Below, piece by piece: positions 29,314 to 38,351 of a stretch of 64,000 nt of DNA. Each line of letters begins with the position of its first letter. The stretch's first letter is position 1. The notes below the pieces were generated by a model. It worked only from the letters and a program-made list of their open reading frames with translations. It did no database searches and was not told the origin of the DNA. Position numbers and translations under genes: made by a program. The DNA lies in the NCBI GenBank assembly GCA_025362495.1, contig JANYGI010000118.1, positions 50,169-114,168 of the forward strand. Direction: 5' to 3'. This stretch comes from Byssovorax sp. (GTDB lineage Bacteria; Myxococcota_A; Polyangia; Polyangiales; Polyangiaceae).

Positions 29314-30192
29314 ATGGAGCTCCGCCACCTGCGCTACTTCCTGGCCGCCGCCGAGGGCCTGCACTTCGGCCGCGCGGCGCGGCGGCTGCACATCTCGCAG
29401 CCCACCGTCTCGCAGCAGATCCGTGAGCTCGAGGAGGAGCTCGGCGCCGAGCTCTTCGAGCGGCGCGGGCGAGGTGTGCGGCTCACGCCCGCCGGCGAGC
29501 TCTTCCGCACGTATGCGTCGCGCGCCCTCGAAGACGTGGCGGCCGGCGGGCGCGCGCTCGACGCGCTGGCCAGGCGCGAGGTGGGCGAGCTGCGCGTCGC
29601 GTACCTGCCGAGCATGACGGCGAGCCTCGTGGTCCCCGCCGTGGCGTCGGTGCTGCGCAAGCACCCTGGCGTGCGCGTGGTGGCCTACGAGGGGACGTCG
29701 CGAAGGGTGGAGCGCCTCGTGGTCGAAGGAAAGGCCGACATCGGGCTCGGCCTCTTGCCGGTGCGGTCGCCGGGGATCGAGACCGAGCCGCTCTTCGAGG
29801 GGCGCCTCGCGCTGATCGTGCCGCGGCAACACCGCCTCGCGAAGGAGACGAGCACTTCATTGCGTGATCTCGAGGACGAGCCGTTCGCCCTGCTCTCGCG
29901 CTCGCTGCGCGCCCGCGGCCTCGCCGACGCCCTCTTCGCGCGCGCCCGGATGTCACCGCGCGTGGTGCTCGAAGCCGACGCGGTGGCGACGGTCCTCGCC
30001 GTGGTCCGCGCGGGGCTCGCCATCACCGTGCTGCCCGAGCCTCGCGTCGAGCAGTCCGATCGCCTGGCCGTGGTGGCGCTCCGTCCCGCTCCCCCACCCC
30101 ACGTGGCGGCGCTCTTCTTCCGTCAGGCGGCGCCGCGCTCACCGCTCGCGGTCGGGTTCGCCGAAGAGGCGCGCGCCCTCGCCACACGCTAG
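29314..30192 (+). CDS. LysR family transcriptional regulator
   Basis: A 292-residue LysR protein. The N-terminal winged helix (MELRHLRYFLAAAEGLHFGRAARRLHISQPTVSQQIRELEEELGAELFERRGR, residues 1 to about 53) is canonical, followed by the linker helix and a periplasmic-binding-fold effector domain (about 90-290). I chose ATG 29314 because ELRHLRYF is the normal N-terminus; a frame opening 7 codons earlier runs into the palindromic operator. It is divergent from the broken acetolactate-synthase/aldehyde-dehydrogenase operon and probably controls it. The effector is unknown. Confidence 0.93.
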   Translation: MELRHLRYFLAAAEGLHFGRAARRLHISQPTVSQQIRELEEELGAELFERRGRGVRLTPAGELFRTYASRALEDVAAGGRALDALARREVGELRVAYLPSMTASLVVPAVASVLRKHPGVRVVAYEGTSRRVERLVVEGKADIGLGLLPVRSPGIETEPLFEGRLALIVPRQHRLAKETSTSLRDLEDEPFALLSRSLRARGLADALFARARMSPRVVLEADAVATVLAVVRAGLAITVLPEPRVEQSDRLAVVALRPAPPPHVAALFFRQAAPRSPLAVGFAEEARALATR

Positions 30193-30245
30193 CGGGTCTC
30201 CGTATCCCGCGAACGTGTGGCGCCCAGTCCCGCGCTCCGGACTCC

Positions 30246-31832
30246 CTACTTGCCGGCCTCGCGCGTGACCTCGAGCGGGGCCTCGGCGTTCATCGGGATC
30301 GTCTGGACGCGGGCGAAATCGCGGGTCGGATCGACCACCTTCACCTCGCCGAAATGGCTGAGCATCGGGCCGATGATCCTGGCGTCGCCGGCGACGACGA
30401 CGATCTCGTGGCCAGGCCGGATGGCCTCGCCGGCGGCCTTGAGCGCGAGAGGAGCGGTGATGTCGCGGAGCTCCTTGCGATAGCCATCGTCGTAGTCGTC
30501 GGGCAGGCCCATCACCCGCAGGTGGGCGAGCTCGCTCCCGACGGCGCCGACGGTCTCCATCCGGATGGCGAACACGTCGGCGAGATAGCGAGTCGCGGTG
30601 TCGATCTCCTCGGCGTTGGCCGCGGTGTGCCCGATGGCCTCGAGGTTATCGAGGAGGCCTTTCAGGGCCAGGCCCGTCTTCGCCGTCTGGGTGCCGGCAT
30701 AGACGACGAGCGGCGCCGGGCCGTGACCGACCTCGACGAGCGAGGACCGCGTGCGGTACGCGAGCGACTGCTTCTCGCGCACGTCGAGGAAGAGGCGACT
30801 CGACACGCCGCCTCCGAGCACCTGATTGGCGACCGCGATGGAAGCCCACGATTTGTCGGCGCGCTCCGGCCCGAGCACCGCCGCGTAGATGTCGCTCTGC
30901 GAGCTCTTCGGTCGATCGACGACGGTGATCTTGAGGCCGCTCGGCGGGTTGGGATCGGTGAACGAGATGACGGGCGCTTCGCCGCCGCGCCAGGCGCCAA
31001 AGGCCTTCTCGGCAAAGGCCTTGGCGGCCTCGGGCGTGGTGTCGCCGGCGACGACCAGGAAGGCGTTCTTCGGCACGTAGAGCCGCTTGTGGAGCGCGCG
31101 GCAGTCGGCCGCGGTGATCCGGCCGAGCTCGGCCGGCGTGGCGTCGTACGACGCGTAAGGGTGATGATCCGACGGCAGATCGAAGAGATCGCGATAGAGC
31201 ACCATCGAGGCGCCCCAGGCGCCGCTGGTGCGCGCGGCGTCGGCGGTGCGCTCCGTCTCGCGCTTCTTGAGCTTGCCGAACTCGGCGGCGTCGAAGCGCG
31301 GCTCGCGGACGATGGTCCCGAGCAGCCCGAGCGCGTCGGCGAGGTGATCGCGCGTCACCGAGAGGGCGAGCTCGGTGCTGTCGAACGAGGTCTCGATGGC
31401 CAGGTTGGCCCCGAGCGACTCGATCCGCGTGACGAGATCCTTGCTCGAGAACGGCCCGGCGCCGCCCGCTTCGAGGAGATCGCCGGTGATCGACGCGAGC
31501 CCCGGCCGCTCGCCGTCGGCCGCCTTGCCGCCCGATACGACGACGCGGATCTGCACGAGGGGAAGCGCCTTGATCGGGATGGTGGCGACCTTGAGCCCGT
31601 TGGAGAGCTCGACCCACGTCACCTTCGGGAAACGATACTCCTTGGCCGGCCCGCTCTCGGGCGGAGCCTCCTTGACGACGACGGGCGTCGTCGCCACGGG
31701 CGCCGGCTTCTCGACCGGAGCCTCGACGTGCGCCGGCTTCGGCTCGGGCAGGTTGTACGTGGTGGTCGAGCAGGCCGCGAGCAGGCCGAGGAGCGGAGTC
31801 GTGCGGAGGATCGCTTTGCTGGTGAACATCAC
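30246..31832 (-). CDS. M16 peptidase-family lipoprotein lacking the zinc motif
   Basis: A 528-residue lipoprotein with lipobox LAAC (Cys21) and a Pro/Val/Lys-rich linker to about residue 65. Two M16 (insulinase/processing-peptidase) domains follow. Where HxxEH should stand, the sequence reads GLASITGDLLEAGG, so zinc cannot be bound. The downstream conserved segment SRLFLDVREKQSLAYRTRS keeps the Arg/Tyr substrate-binding pair. This is the classic non-catalytic partner of a two-chain M16B peptidase. Its ATG overlaps the stop of the catalytic subunit gene by 4 bp. Confidence 0.9.
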   Translation of the reverse strand: MMFTSKAILRTTPLLGLLAACSTTTYNLPEPKPAHVEAPVEKPAPVATTPVVVKEAPPESGPAKEYRFPKVTWVELSNGLKVATIPIKALPLVQIRVVVSGGKAADGERPGLASITGDLLEAGGAGPFSSKDLVTRIESLGANLAIETSFDSTELALSVTRDHLADALGLLGTIVREPRFDAAEFGKLKKRETERTADAARTSGAWGASMVLYRDLFDLPSDHHPYASYDATPAELGRITAADCRALHKRLYVPKNAFLVVAGDTTPEAAKAFAEKAFGAWRGGEAPVISFTDPNPPSGLKITVVDRPKSSQSDIYAAVLGPERADKSWASIAVANQVLGGGVSSRLFLDVREKQSLAYRTRSSLVEVGHGPAPLVVYAGTQTAKTGLALKGLLDNLEAIGHTAANAEEIDTATRYLADVFAIRMETVGAVGSELAHLRVMGLPDDYDDGYRKELRDITAPLALKAAGEAIRPGHEIVVVAGDARIIGPMLSHFGEVKVVDPTRDFARVQTIPMNAEAPLEVTREAGK

Positions 31833-33553
31833 TTCTTCTTCCCTGCGGCGGCCTTCTTCGCCTTCGCTTCCTTCGCGGCAGCCTTCTTCCCCTTCGGCGG
31901 GGCGGCCTCGTGCGCGGCCTTCGGAGCCGCCGCGCCCGCGCCGGCGGGGGTCACGGCAGCTGCCTTGGCGACGACAGCGTCCTTGGCGCCGGGGCCCTCG
32001 GTCGGATACGTCTCGACGATCGAGCGCCGCGTCGGCCCGAGATACTGAGTCACGACGCGCTTCACGTCGTCCTTGGTGACGGCCACGTACTTCGCCAGCT
32101 CCCCGTTGAACTGCGTCGCGTCGCCGGAGAAGAGCTCGTAGTCGGCGAGCTTGCGGGCGCGCGCCCCGTTCGACTGGATCGAGAGCACCGTGCTCGTCTG
32201 GATCTGCCGGCGGGCCTTCTCGATCTCGGCGTCGCTCGGGCCGCGCGTCGACAGGCTCTTCACCTCGGCCTCGACGAGCGCCGCCACGTCCGCCGTCTTG
32301 CGGCCCTCGGCGAGCTTGACGTTGATCGTGAAGAGGTCTGGCCCGCGGCGATCGTCGGTGCCGGCAGAGGCGCTGAGCGCAGCCTCCTTGTCGCGGACGA
32401 GGAGCTGATGGAGACGCGAGCTCTCGCCCTGACCGAGCAGATAGGCCGCGATCTCCAGAGCGTAGTGATCGGCGCTGCGGTTCGGCGGGATCGCCCAGCC
32501 GTAGAACAGGCCCGCCGTGCGCGCGTTGTCGTCCTTCACGACGGCGGTGCGCTGGCTGGTCTGCTCGGGGAACGTGACCGCGTCGAACGGCGTCGCGGTG
32601 ATCTTCGCGGCGCTGTCGAAGTAGCGATGAACGAGCACCATGGCCTGCGCCGGATCGAAGTCGCCGGCGATGGAGAGGACAGCGTTGTTCGGGCCATAGT
32701 GGTGCGCGAAGAAGTCCCCCACCTGGTCGAGCTTGGCCGCGTCGAGGTCGGCCATCGATCCGATGGTGCTGTGCTCGTAGGGCCAGTATCCCTGGTATAC
32801 CAGCTCTTCCAGGCGGATCTCGCTCGGCGCGTAGGCCGCGTTGGAGACGCGCATGCGATACTCTTCCTGGACGACCTTGCGCTGGTTCTCGAAGTTGGCC
32901 TCGCTGATGTCGAGCGACTTCATCCGATCGGCCTCGAGGAAGAGGCCGAGGGCGAGCTCGTTCTCCGGGAGCATCTCGAAGTAGTTGGTGCGATCGGAGC
33001 TGGTGGTGCCGTTGAGCTGGCCGCCGTGCGCCGAGATCAGGCGGAAATGGCCGCCCTTTTCGACGTTCTTGCTGCCCTGGAACATCATGTGCTCGAACAG
33101 GTGGGCGAAGCCGCTCTTGCCGTGCTCCTCGTTACGCGAGCCGACGTCGTAGGCCACGGCGACGGCGATCGTCGGCGAGGTGTGATCGGGGTTGAGCACC
33201 ACGCGGAGCCCGTTTTCGAGCGTGGCGCGCTGGATGTCGAGGGCGACGGCGACGTCGGTCGAGGTGGCCGTGGGCGGCGCGTCGACCTTCGCAGCGGGCT
33301 CGGCCTTGGCCGGCGCGATGGGCGCCTTGGCGGCCTTCTTGCCGCCTCCATCGCCCTTGCCAGCTCCCTTGCCCTTCCCCTTGCCGCCGGCCTTCGCGGC
33401 CTTCTTGACGGCCGCGGGCTTCTTCGCGGGCGGCGCGGCGAAGGCCGGCAGAGCGAGGCTGAGCGAGGTCGCGGCGCCGAGGCCGACGAGGAGCGTGCGG
33501 ATCACACGGCGGAGGCGAGCGCGGGGTCGCGCGGCCGGAGGGGCTTCGTCCAT
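31829..33553 (-). CDS. Zinc-dependent M16 peptidase, catalytic subunit
   Basis: A 574-residue exported protein with a signal peptide ending near AFAA (residue 40). The catalytic motif is H151-L-F-E-H155, and a more distal VVQEEY supplies the third zinc ligand. Unusual are a Lys/Gly/Ala-rich segment at about 43-90 and a Lys/Ala-rich tail of about 40 residues, both strongly basic. It probably degrades peptides in the periplasm or at the surface together with the coupled non-catalytic M16 lipoprotein. ATG 33553 was chosen over a longer frame because it precedes an Arg-rich signal peptide. Confidence 0.92.
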   Translation of the reverse strand: MDEAPPAARPRARLRRVIRTLLVGLGAATSLSLALPAFAAPPAKKPAAVKKAAKAGGKGKGKGAGKGDGGGKKAAKAPIAPAKAEPAAKVDAPPTATSTDVAVALDIQRATLENGLRVVLNPDHTSPTIAVAVAYDVGSRNEEHGKSGFAHLFEHMMFQGSKNVEKGGHFRLISAHGGQLNGTTSSDRTNYFEMLPENELALGLFLEADRMKSLDISEANFENQRKVVQEEYRMRVSNAAYAPSEIRLEELVYQGYWPYEHSTIGSMADLDAAKLDQVGDFFAHHYGPNNAVLSIAGDFDPAQAMVLVHRYFDSAAKITATPFDAVTFPEQTSQRTAVVKDDNARTAGLFYGWAIPPNRSADHYALEIAAYLLGQGESSRLHQLLVRDKEAALSASAGTDDRRGPDLFTINVKLAEGRKTADVAALVEAEVKSLSTRGPSDAEIEKARRQIQTSTVLSIQSNGARARKLADYELFSGDATQFNGELAKYVAVTKDDVKRVVTQYLGPTRRSIVETYPTEGPGAKDAVVAKAAAVTPAGAGAAAPKAAHEAAPPKGKKAAAKEAKAKKAAAGKKK

Positions 33554-33836
33554 CACGCCGGCTCGATAGCACGGACGCGAGCGTCTCCCAACGTCGGCGC
33601 GGGGGCTCGATCGCCGCGTCGATCTTTTTTTGTGATCGCGGCGTCGAGGCCCGGCCATTGAGTCCGCTGAAGGCCGCCGGCAGCGGGCGCGGCCTCCCGC
33701 CTCACCGGCGCTCCTCTATCTCCTTCCTTTCAAAGCCTGCTGTTCACTTTTTCCGTGCCCGTCTCGGCCTCTCGTCTCCTCCTGCGAGCCGGCCGACGGA
33801 GCACCGGCGCGCCTCTGCGCGTCCTGGAGCAATCTC

Positions 33837-34616
33837 ATGCGCACCTTCTTCGTCCGGTCTCTCCAGAGTGTCCTCGCCCTCGCCACCGTCGCTCTCCTCA
33901 CCGGCGCCAACGACGCTGGCTGTGGCCTCGGCACCGTCATCAGCGGCGGTTCGGGCGGCAGCGGCGATACGTCGGGAACCGGCGTGAACCCCACGGATCC
34001 GCCGCCCCCCATCGTGTGTCCGGCCGGCATGATCGCCGAGCTCGTGTGTGACACGGCGCCCCCCGATGGAGGCGTGATCGCGGTCGGCACGTGCGACGGG
34101 CCGAACTGCCCTCCTCCGCCGCCCCCCTGCGATCCGGCGGATCCGAACTGCTCCTCTCCGCCGAACCCGGGCGACGGCGGCGCGTCCCCGCCCTGCGATC
34201 CTGCCAATCCGAACTGCTCCTCTCCGCCGACCCCTGGCAGCGGGAGCGGCGGCGGCACCCCTCCGTCCTGCGATCCCTCGGACCCCAACTGCACTTCGCC
34301 GGTGGAGCCTCCGCAATGCGATCCTTCGGATCCCGGCTGCCCTCCTCCGTTCCCGCCGCCCGGGTGCTCGTTCCAGTGCGTGCCTGTCAATCAGGGCTGC
34401 CCGCCGGGCACCGACGCGGTGACGGTGTGCTCCGACAGCGGCCCCGACGCGGGCTCGAGCAACAGCGGCACCGGCGGAAGCGCCCCCGGGATGGTTCCTC
34501 CGGCCGAGCCGGGCACCGCGGTCGGCAACGTGACGTGCTGGACCGAGTGCGCCCCCCACGGGTGCGGCGGCGGCGACGGCGGCACCGAGCCCGGCTCGCC
34601 CCCGATCCCCGACTGA
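33837..34616 (+). CDS. Secreted Cys/Pro-rich protein with CDPxxPxC repeats
   Basis: A 259-residue exported protein; GGAG lies upstream of ATG 33837. A signal peptide spans about 1-28. The mature protein is almost entirely Pro, Gly, Ser, Asp and Cys, with four CDPxxPxC units at 98-105, 120-127, 145-152 and 161-168 separated by Pro/Gly linkers. A C-terminal part has further Cys pairs. Paired Cys in each unit could form small disulphide-closed or metal-binding loops. No family is recognised. The M16 operon is transcribed divergently 283 bp away. Confidence 0.75.
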   Translation: MRTFFVRSLQSVLALATVALLTGANDAGCGLGTVISGGSGGSGDTSGTGVNPTDPPPPIVCPAGMIAELVCDTAPPDGGVIAVGTCDGPNCPPPPPPCDPADPNCSSPPNPGDGGASPPCDPANPNCSSPPTPGSGSGGGTPPSCDPSDPNCTSPVEPPQCDPSDPGCPPPFPPPGCSFQCVPVNQGCPPGTDAVTVCSDSGPDAGSSNSGTGGSAPGMVPPAEPGTAVGNVTCWTECAPHGCGGGDGGTEPGSPPIPD

Positions 34617-34888
34617 TCACGCCTCGCCCGTGGGCCTGATCGGGCGGCAATAACGCCACGTTCGCGCAAATCTGCCTCGCGGCGCTTGCTCCGCGAGGCA
34701 CGCCGATCTAGCGACGACGCCCTGGATTCACTTGCGATCGCGGATCGGCACGGATGGTGCCGATGCGTGGCCGGGAGCAATCCTCCCCCACGATCAAGGC
34801 GATTCCAATCAGAACCACGGGCAAGCCGGCCGACGGCTCACCACACCTCGAGACGATCGACACAGGCGCCCTGCGGCGCGCTCGGCAC

Positions 34889-36049
34889 GTGACGGCGGCC
34901 ACCGCGCTCTCCACCGCGCGGCGGTGGCGTGGCCTCCTGGGCTTGCTGACGATCGCGTTCGCCCTGCCCTGCTCGTCGTGCGTGTACGCGCGCGCCTTCT
35001 ATTTCAACATACCCAGCCTCGCCGCCGCGAATTACTTCGATCATCGCGAGGTCGCAGCGTCGTCGCACCCGCTCCCCTTCGAGCGTCGGCGCGAGCAGGT
35101 GGCCTTTCCGATGCGGCAGTCGCGCAAGGCCACGTACCCGACATTCGAGGACCTGGTCGAGAAGAACGACACCCGCGCTCTCCTCGTACTGCACCACGAC
35201 GTGCTGGTGTACGAGCGCTATTTCGGGGACGTGACGGCCGAGACCCGCTTGCCGTGCTTCTCGATGAGCAAGACGTTCGCCGCCGTACTGATGGGATGCG
35301 CGCTGCAAGATGGCCTCTTTGCCACCGTGGACCAGCACCTCGTCGACTTCGTCCCGGCGCTCGCAGATCGGCCTGGATACAGCGAGATCACCCTCGACCA
35401 CCTGCTGCGGATGACGTCCGGGATCGACTTCGAGGAGGAGTCCGTCGCCGGCGCGGTGCTCTACTACACCACCGATCTCCGCTCGTGGACTCACACGTTC
35501 GACGTCACGTCGCCGCCGGGCCAGCACTATCAATATGGCAGCATCAACGTGCAGCTCCTCTGGGAGGTGCTGCAGCCGCGGCTCGCGCAGCGCACGCTCG
35601 CGAGCTACTTCCAGGAGCGAATCTGGAAGGCCCTCGGCGCCGAGTGGCCCGCCACCTGGGATCTCGACAGCGCCGAGAGCGGCGTGGAGAAGCTGTCCGG
35701 CGGACTGAGCGCCACCGTGAGCGACTTTGCGCGGCTCGGCGTGCTCTTCCAGCACCATGGCCGCTTCGCCGACAAGGCCGTCGTATCCGAGCAATGGGTG
35801 AAGCAGACGCTCGCCGACGATCCGGTCGCCGGCGTGGTGCACACCACCGACGGGGCGGTGCGGCGCGGTCGCTATCAATGGTTCTGGACGCTCGACGGCC
35901 GCTGCTATTTCGCCAAGGGCTACAACGGCCAGTACATCTTCGTCGATCGCGACCGCGACGTGGTGGTGACGCGCTTCGGCGAGGGCTACGGCGAGGTCGA
36001 CTGGACAGCCCTCTTCGCGGCGATGGCCGCGAGCCTCCCCGAGCGCTGA
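34889..36049 (+). CDS. Beta-lactamase-fold serine hydrolase (class C-like esterase)
   Basis: A 386-residue exported hydrolase if it starts at GTG 34889, which places a signal peptide (LLGLLTIAFALPCSSC) at the N-terminus. The frame stays open to ATG 34754, a possible longer start. The SxxK motif SMSK gives the nucleophile Ser and general-base Lys, YGSINVQ is the expected Tyr motif, and a KGYNGQYIF-type segment stands near the KTG position. Relatives include 6-aminohexanoate-dimer hydrolases and penicillin-binding-protein-like esterases. The substrate is unknown. A hairpin terminator covers its stop codon. Confidence 0.85.
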   Translation: MTAATALSTARRWRGLLGLLTIAFALPCSSCVYARAFYFNIPSLAAANYFDHREVAASSHPLPFERRREQVAFPMRQSRKATYPTFEDLVEKNDTRALLVLHHDVLVYERYFGDVTAETRLPCFSMSKTFAAVLMGCALQDGLFATVDQHLVDFVPALADRPGYSEITLDHLLRMTSGIDFEEESVAGAVLYYTTDLRSWTHTFDVTSPPGQHYQYGSINVQLLWEVLQPRLAQRTLASYFQERIWKALGAEWPATWDLDSAESGVEKLSGGLSATVSDFARLGVLFQHHGRFADKAVVSEQWVKQTLADDPVAGVVHTTDGAVRRGRYQWFWTLDGRCYFAKGYNGQYIFVDRDRDVVVTRFGEGYGEVDWTALFAAMAASLPER

Positions 36050-36065
36050 TAACGAGCGCTCGGGG
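36037..36065 (+). terminator. Strong hairpin over the serine hydrolase stop codon
   Basis: A perfect 11-bp stem CCCCGAGCGCT/AGCGCTCGGGG with a 7-nt loop. The left arm includes the first base of the TGA stop. It lies between convergent genes and could stop transcription in both directions. Confidence 0.65.
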
Positions 36066-36114
36066 ATGGAGGCAGAGCGACGCGCTCCACCTCGCGTCGC
36101 GGAGGAGCCTGAGG

Positions 36115-36390
36115 CTAAGGGTGGCAGGAGTCGATCTCGATCGTGGAATAAGCGGTCTTCACGCCGCTGCAGGTCGTCGTGCTGCCCGTGCAGAGCGACG
36201 GATAGACGCAGGAGCCCACCTCGGTGGTCTTCGCGGCGGTGCTGTAATACGTGACGAATCGGGCGCTCGAGGGCAGCTCCTGCTGCGCCTCGCCCAGGCT
36301 CTCTTCGTCGGGCGATCCCGTCGCGACTGCGCAGCCGGCGGCGAGCAGGCCCAGGAACATCGAGGCGACGATCAAGGTTACGCTTTTCAT
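36115..36390 (-). CDS. Small DUF6289-like lipoprotein
   Basis: A 91-residue lipoprotein starting at ATG 36390, just before a signal peptide with lipobox LAAGC (Cys20). After an acidic linker, the C-terminal part FVTYYSTAAKTTEVGSC with later Cys pairs and an Asp/Cys end resembles the DUF6289 family of small secreted proteins, as I recall it. Four Cys in the mature part suggest two disulphides. Function is unknown. It is separated by 159 bp from the upstream lipoprotein on the same strand. Confidence 0.65.
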   Translation of the reverse strand: MKSVTLIVASMFLGLLAAGCAVATGSPDEESLGEAQQELPSSARFVTYYSTAAKTTEVGSCVYPSLCTGSTTTCSGVKTAYSTIEIDSCHP

Positions 36391-36549
36391 GGTGGTGTCT
36401 CCGTGGGTTCGATCGCGGAGCGAGCGTCGTGCTCCCTGCCAGCCATCGTGAAGCGACGTTATCAATCTCCAGCGTGGAATGGATCTTAAACGCAGCTTAA
36501 TCAGGCCGACCCGAAGCTCTCGCGCGAGGACCCGAAGAGGGCGGGAGCG

Positions 36550-37935
36550 CTACGGAACGGGCCGGAAGCGCATCTTCGTGCCGCTCGCGATCACGGTGCC
36601 ACCGATCGTCGCCGGGAACGGCGTGGAGATGTTGACGGAGCCCGCCGGGCCCTGGACGCCGATCACCGCGTTCTTGCCCGCCGCGCGCTGCGCGTTGGTC
36701 ATCGTGGGATAGATCGCGTCGTTGCCGACCGCGCTCGTCATCGTACTGTAGACGTAGTCGATCGTGTCGATTCCCTCGCTCAGGATCGCCGAGAACGTGA
36801 GGTTGGTGGAGCCGTCGGCGTTGTTGAAGCCCTTCAGGTTCTTCCACGTCATCACGAACTTCCGGTTCGGGGTCGCCCCGGAGGTGCCATGACAGAGCAG
36901 GCCGCCGAGGTTGCTGTTGAGCCCGTCCCAGAAGGCGTAGGCAGCCGGGCTCACCGACTTCGTCGTCGGCGTCTCCGGGAGCAAGACGTTCTTGAAGGTG
37001 TAGTTGTTCGAGCTCCCGTTGTCGGCGCTCGGCGGCAGCGTGCCTCCGAAGGCGAAGACACCATTGCGATTGTAGATGACCTTGGTCGTTGCGCCGGTGC
37101 CATAGAACGTGAACGGGAAGGGAATCACCGCGGTGACGTTGCCCGTGGCCGTGGTGTTGGTGACACTGCCGGTGAGCGAGCAGCCGTCGATGAAGGCCTG
37201 GGTCGACGAGGTCTTCTGGTAGTCCTTGTACGTGAGAGAGGCCACGACGCGGAGGGTGATGTTCGTCGTCGCGCCATCCGGATCGGCGAACACCCAGTTG
37301 CGAGTAGCGTTGTTGGTCGCCGCGGTCGTGCCAAGGAAATTCTGCGCGGCGGCGAGCACGGGGTGACGCCACAGGCCCAGGCTGGCGTCGAGCTGAGTCG
37401 CCGGGACGGCGGGAGAAGCATCGCTGTTGATGCCGCCGTGAAACGTCGAGAAAGGGACGCCGTTCGTGTCGGTGATCGACGTCACTTGAACATGAACGTT
37501 GTTGAGGGGGCGACCATAGAAGCTGCGGAGCGTGACGCTGCCGCAGAACGAGGCCGCCAGGCCGCCGTCGCACGCCGACCCAAAGGTGACGCTGTTGGTG
37601 ACCAGCTCGACGTTGTTCGCCGTGCCCGTGCCCGGGTTACCGTCTTGCTCGACCGACAGGCTGTCGAAGCTCTCCGGGCCCTTCCCGACGCCCGACGAGC
37701 GATGAATTCGCGAGATGGCCAGCGTCTTCTGGCGCGGATCGACGCGCATCACGAACTCGCCGAGCACGCCGTCCCGGGCCGGCTGCGCCGCCGGCCCCGG
37801 CAGATCGCCAATCGAGGGATCTTGCCCTGATTCCGGCACCGCCCCCGTGTCCAGCGCGCATCCCGCGAGCGCCACGATCAACCCGAGCCCCAGTGACTGC
37901 GACCATCTCAAGACCAGATCCGATTTGCGCATCAT
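36550..37935 (-). CDS. Large secreted lipoprotein, beta-rich, unknown function
   Basis: A 461-residue lipoprotein with lipobox ALAGC (Cys26). The mature part is rich in Thr, Asn, Ser and Gly. Strand-like segments such as FPFTFYGTGATTKVIYNRNGVFAFGG and RKFVMTWKNLKGF, with YVYSTM, are typical of secreted myxobacterial proteins related to nidogen-like extracellular beta domains. Two start codons are adjacent (37935 and 37932). No catalytic motif is visible. It faces a 416-bp divergent intergenic region containing a perfect palindrome. Confidence 0.7.
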   Translation of the reverse strand: MMRKSDLVLRWSQSLGLGLIVALAGCALDTGAVPESGQDPSIGDLPGPAAQPARDGVLGEFVMRVDPRQKTLAISRIHRSSGVGKGPESFDSLSVEQDGNPGTGTANNVELVTNSVTFGSACDGGLAASFCGSVTLRSFYGRPLNNVHVQVTSITDTNGVPFSTFHGGINSDASPAVPATQLDASLGLWRHPVLAAAQNFLGTTAATNNATRNWVFADPDGATTNITLRVVASLTYKDYQKTSSTQAFIDGCSLTGSVTNTTATGNVTAVIPFPFTFYGTGATTKVIYNRNGVFAFGGTLPPSADNGSSNNYTFKNVLLPETPTTKSVSPAAYAFWDGLNSNLGGLLCHGTSGATPNRKFVMTWKNLKGFNNADGSTNLTFSAILSEGIDTIDYVYSTMTSAVGNDAIYPTMTNAQRAAGKNAVIGVQGPAGSVNISTPFPATIGGTVIASGTKMRFRPVP

Positions 37936-38351
37936 CGACTCCCCCACTCGAAAAAAACGAGCCTCGCCGTGGGTCACCACGCGCGTGATCCAGAGACTAC
38001 CGCATGGAGGGTGCCACCGGAGCTGGTATTTCTACGTAGAAATCGGGCTCTCCTCGCGACCGGGGTCGAGTCGACGACTACGCACATGCCCCCGGTCCCA
38101 TGGCAAATTCAGGCGCGAGCAGCTCGATCTACGCATTCACTGTGCAGCTCACCGTGCGCCGTTTTGGCGTTGATGACGTGCAGAGTGCGCAAGCGAGCCT
38201 CGAAGGCGCTCCCCTCCCCGGACGGCTCACGCGCGCTCCGCTCGGGGCTTCGCGGAACACTGACGCGGCAATCTCGACCTCGCGCGGGCTCACGGCGCCT
38301 CCGCCTCCCACCGGTTGCTTTTCGCGCGCGTGGACGCGATAACCGGGCGCG
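37936..38351. other. 416-bp divergent intergenic region
   Basis: The region separates a lipoprotein gene (minus) from the ECF-sigma module (plus). No coding potential beyond short Arg/Ser-rich frames was seen. It must contain promoters in both directions; the only clear site is the 16-bp palindrome at 38028. Confidence 0.5.
38028..38043. promoter_or_regulatory. 16-bp perfect palindrome, operator candidate
   Basis: ATTTCTACGTAGAAAT is a perfect dyad and strikingly AT-rich for this DNA. It lies 92 bp upstream of the lipoprotein start (minus) and about 310 bp before the first gene of the sigma module (plus). It looks like a dimeric repressor site; the regulator is unknown. Confidence 0.55.
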
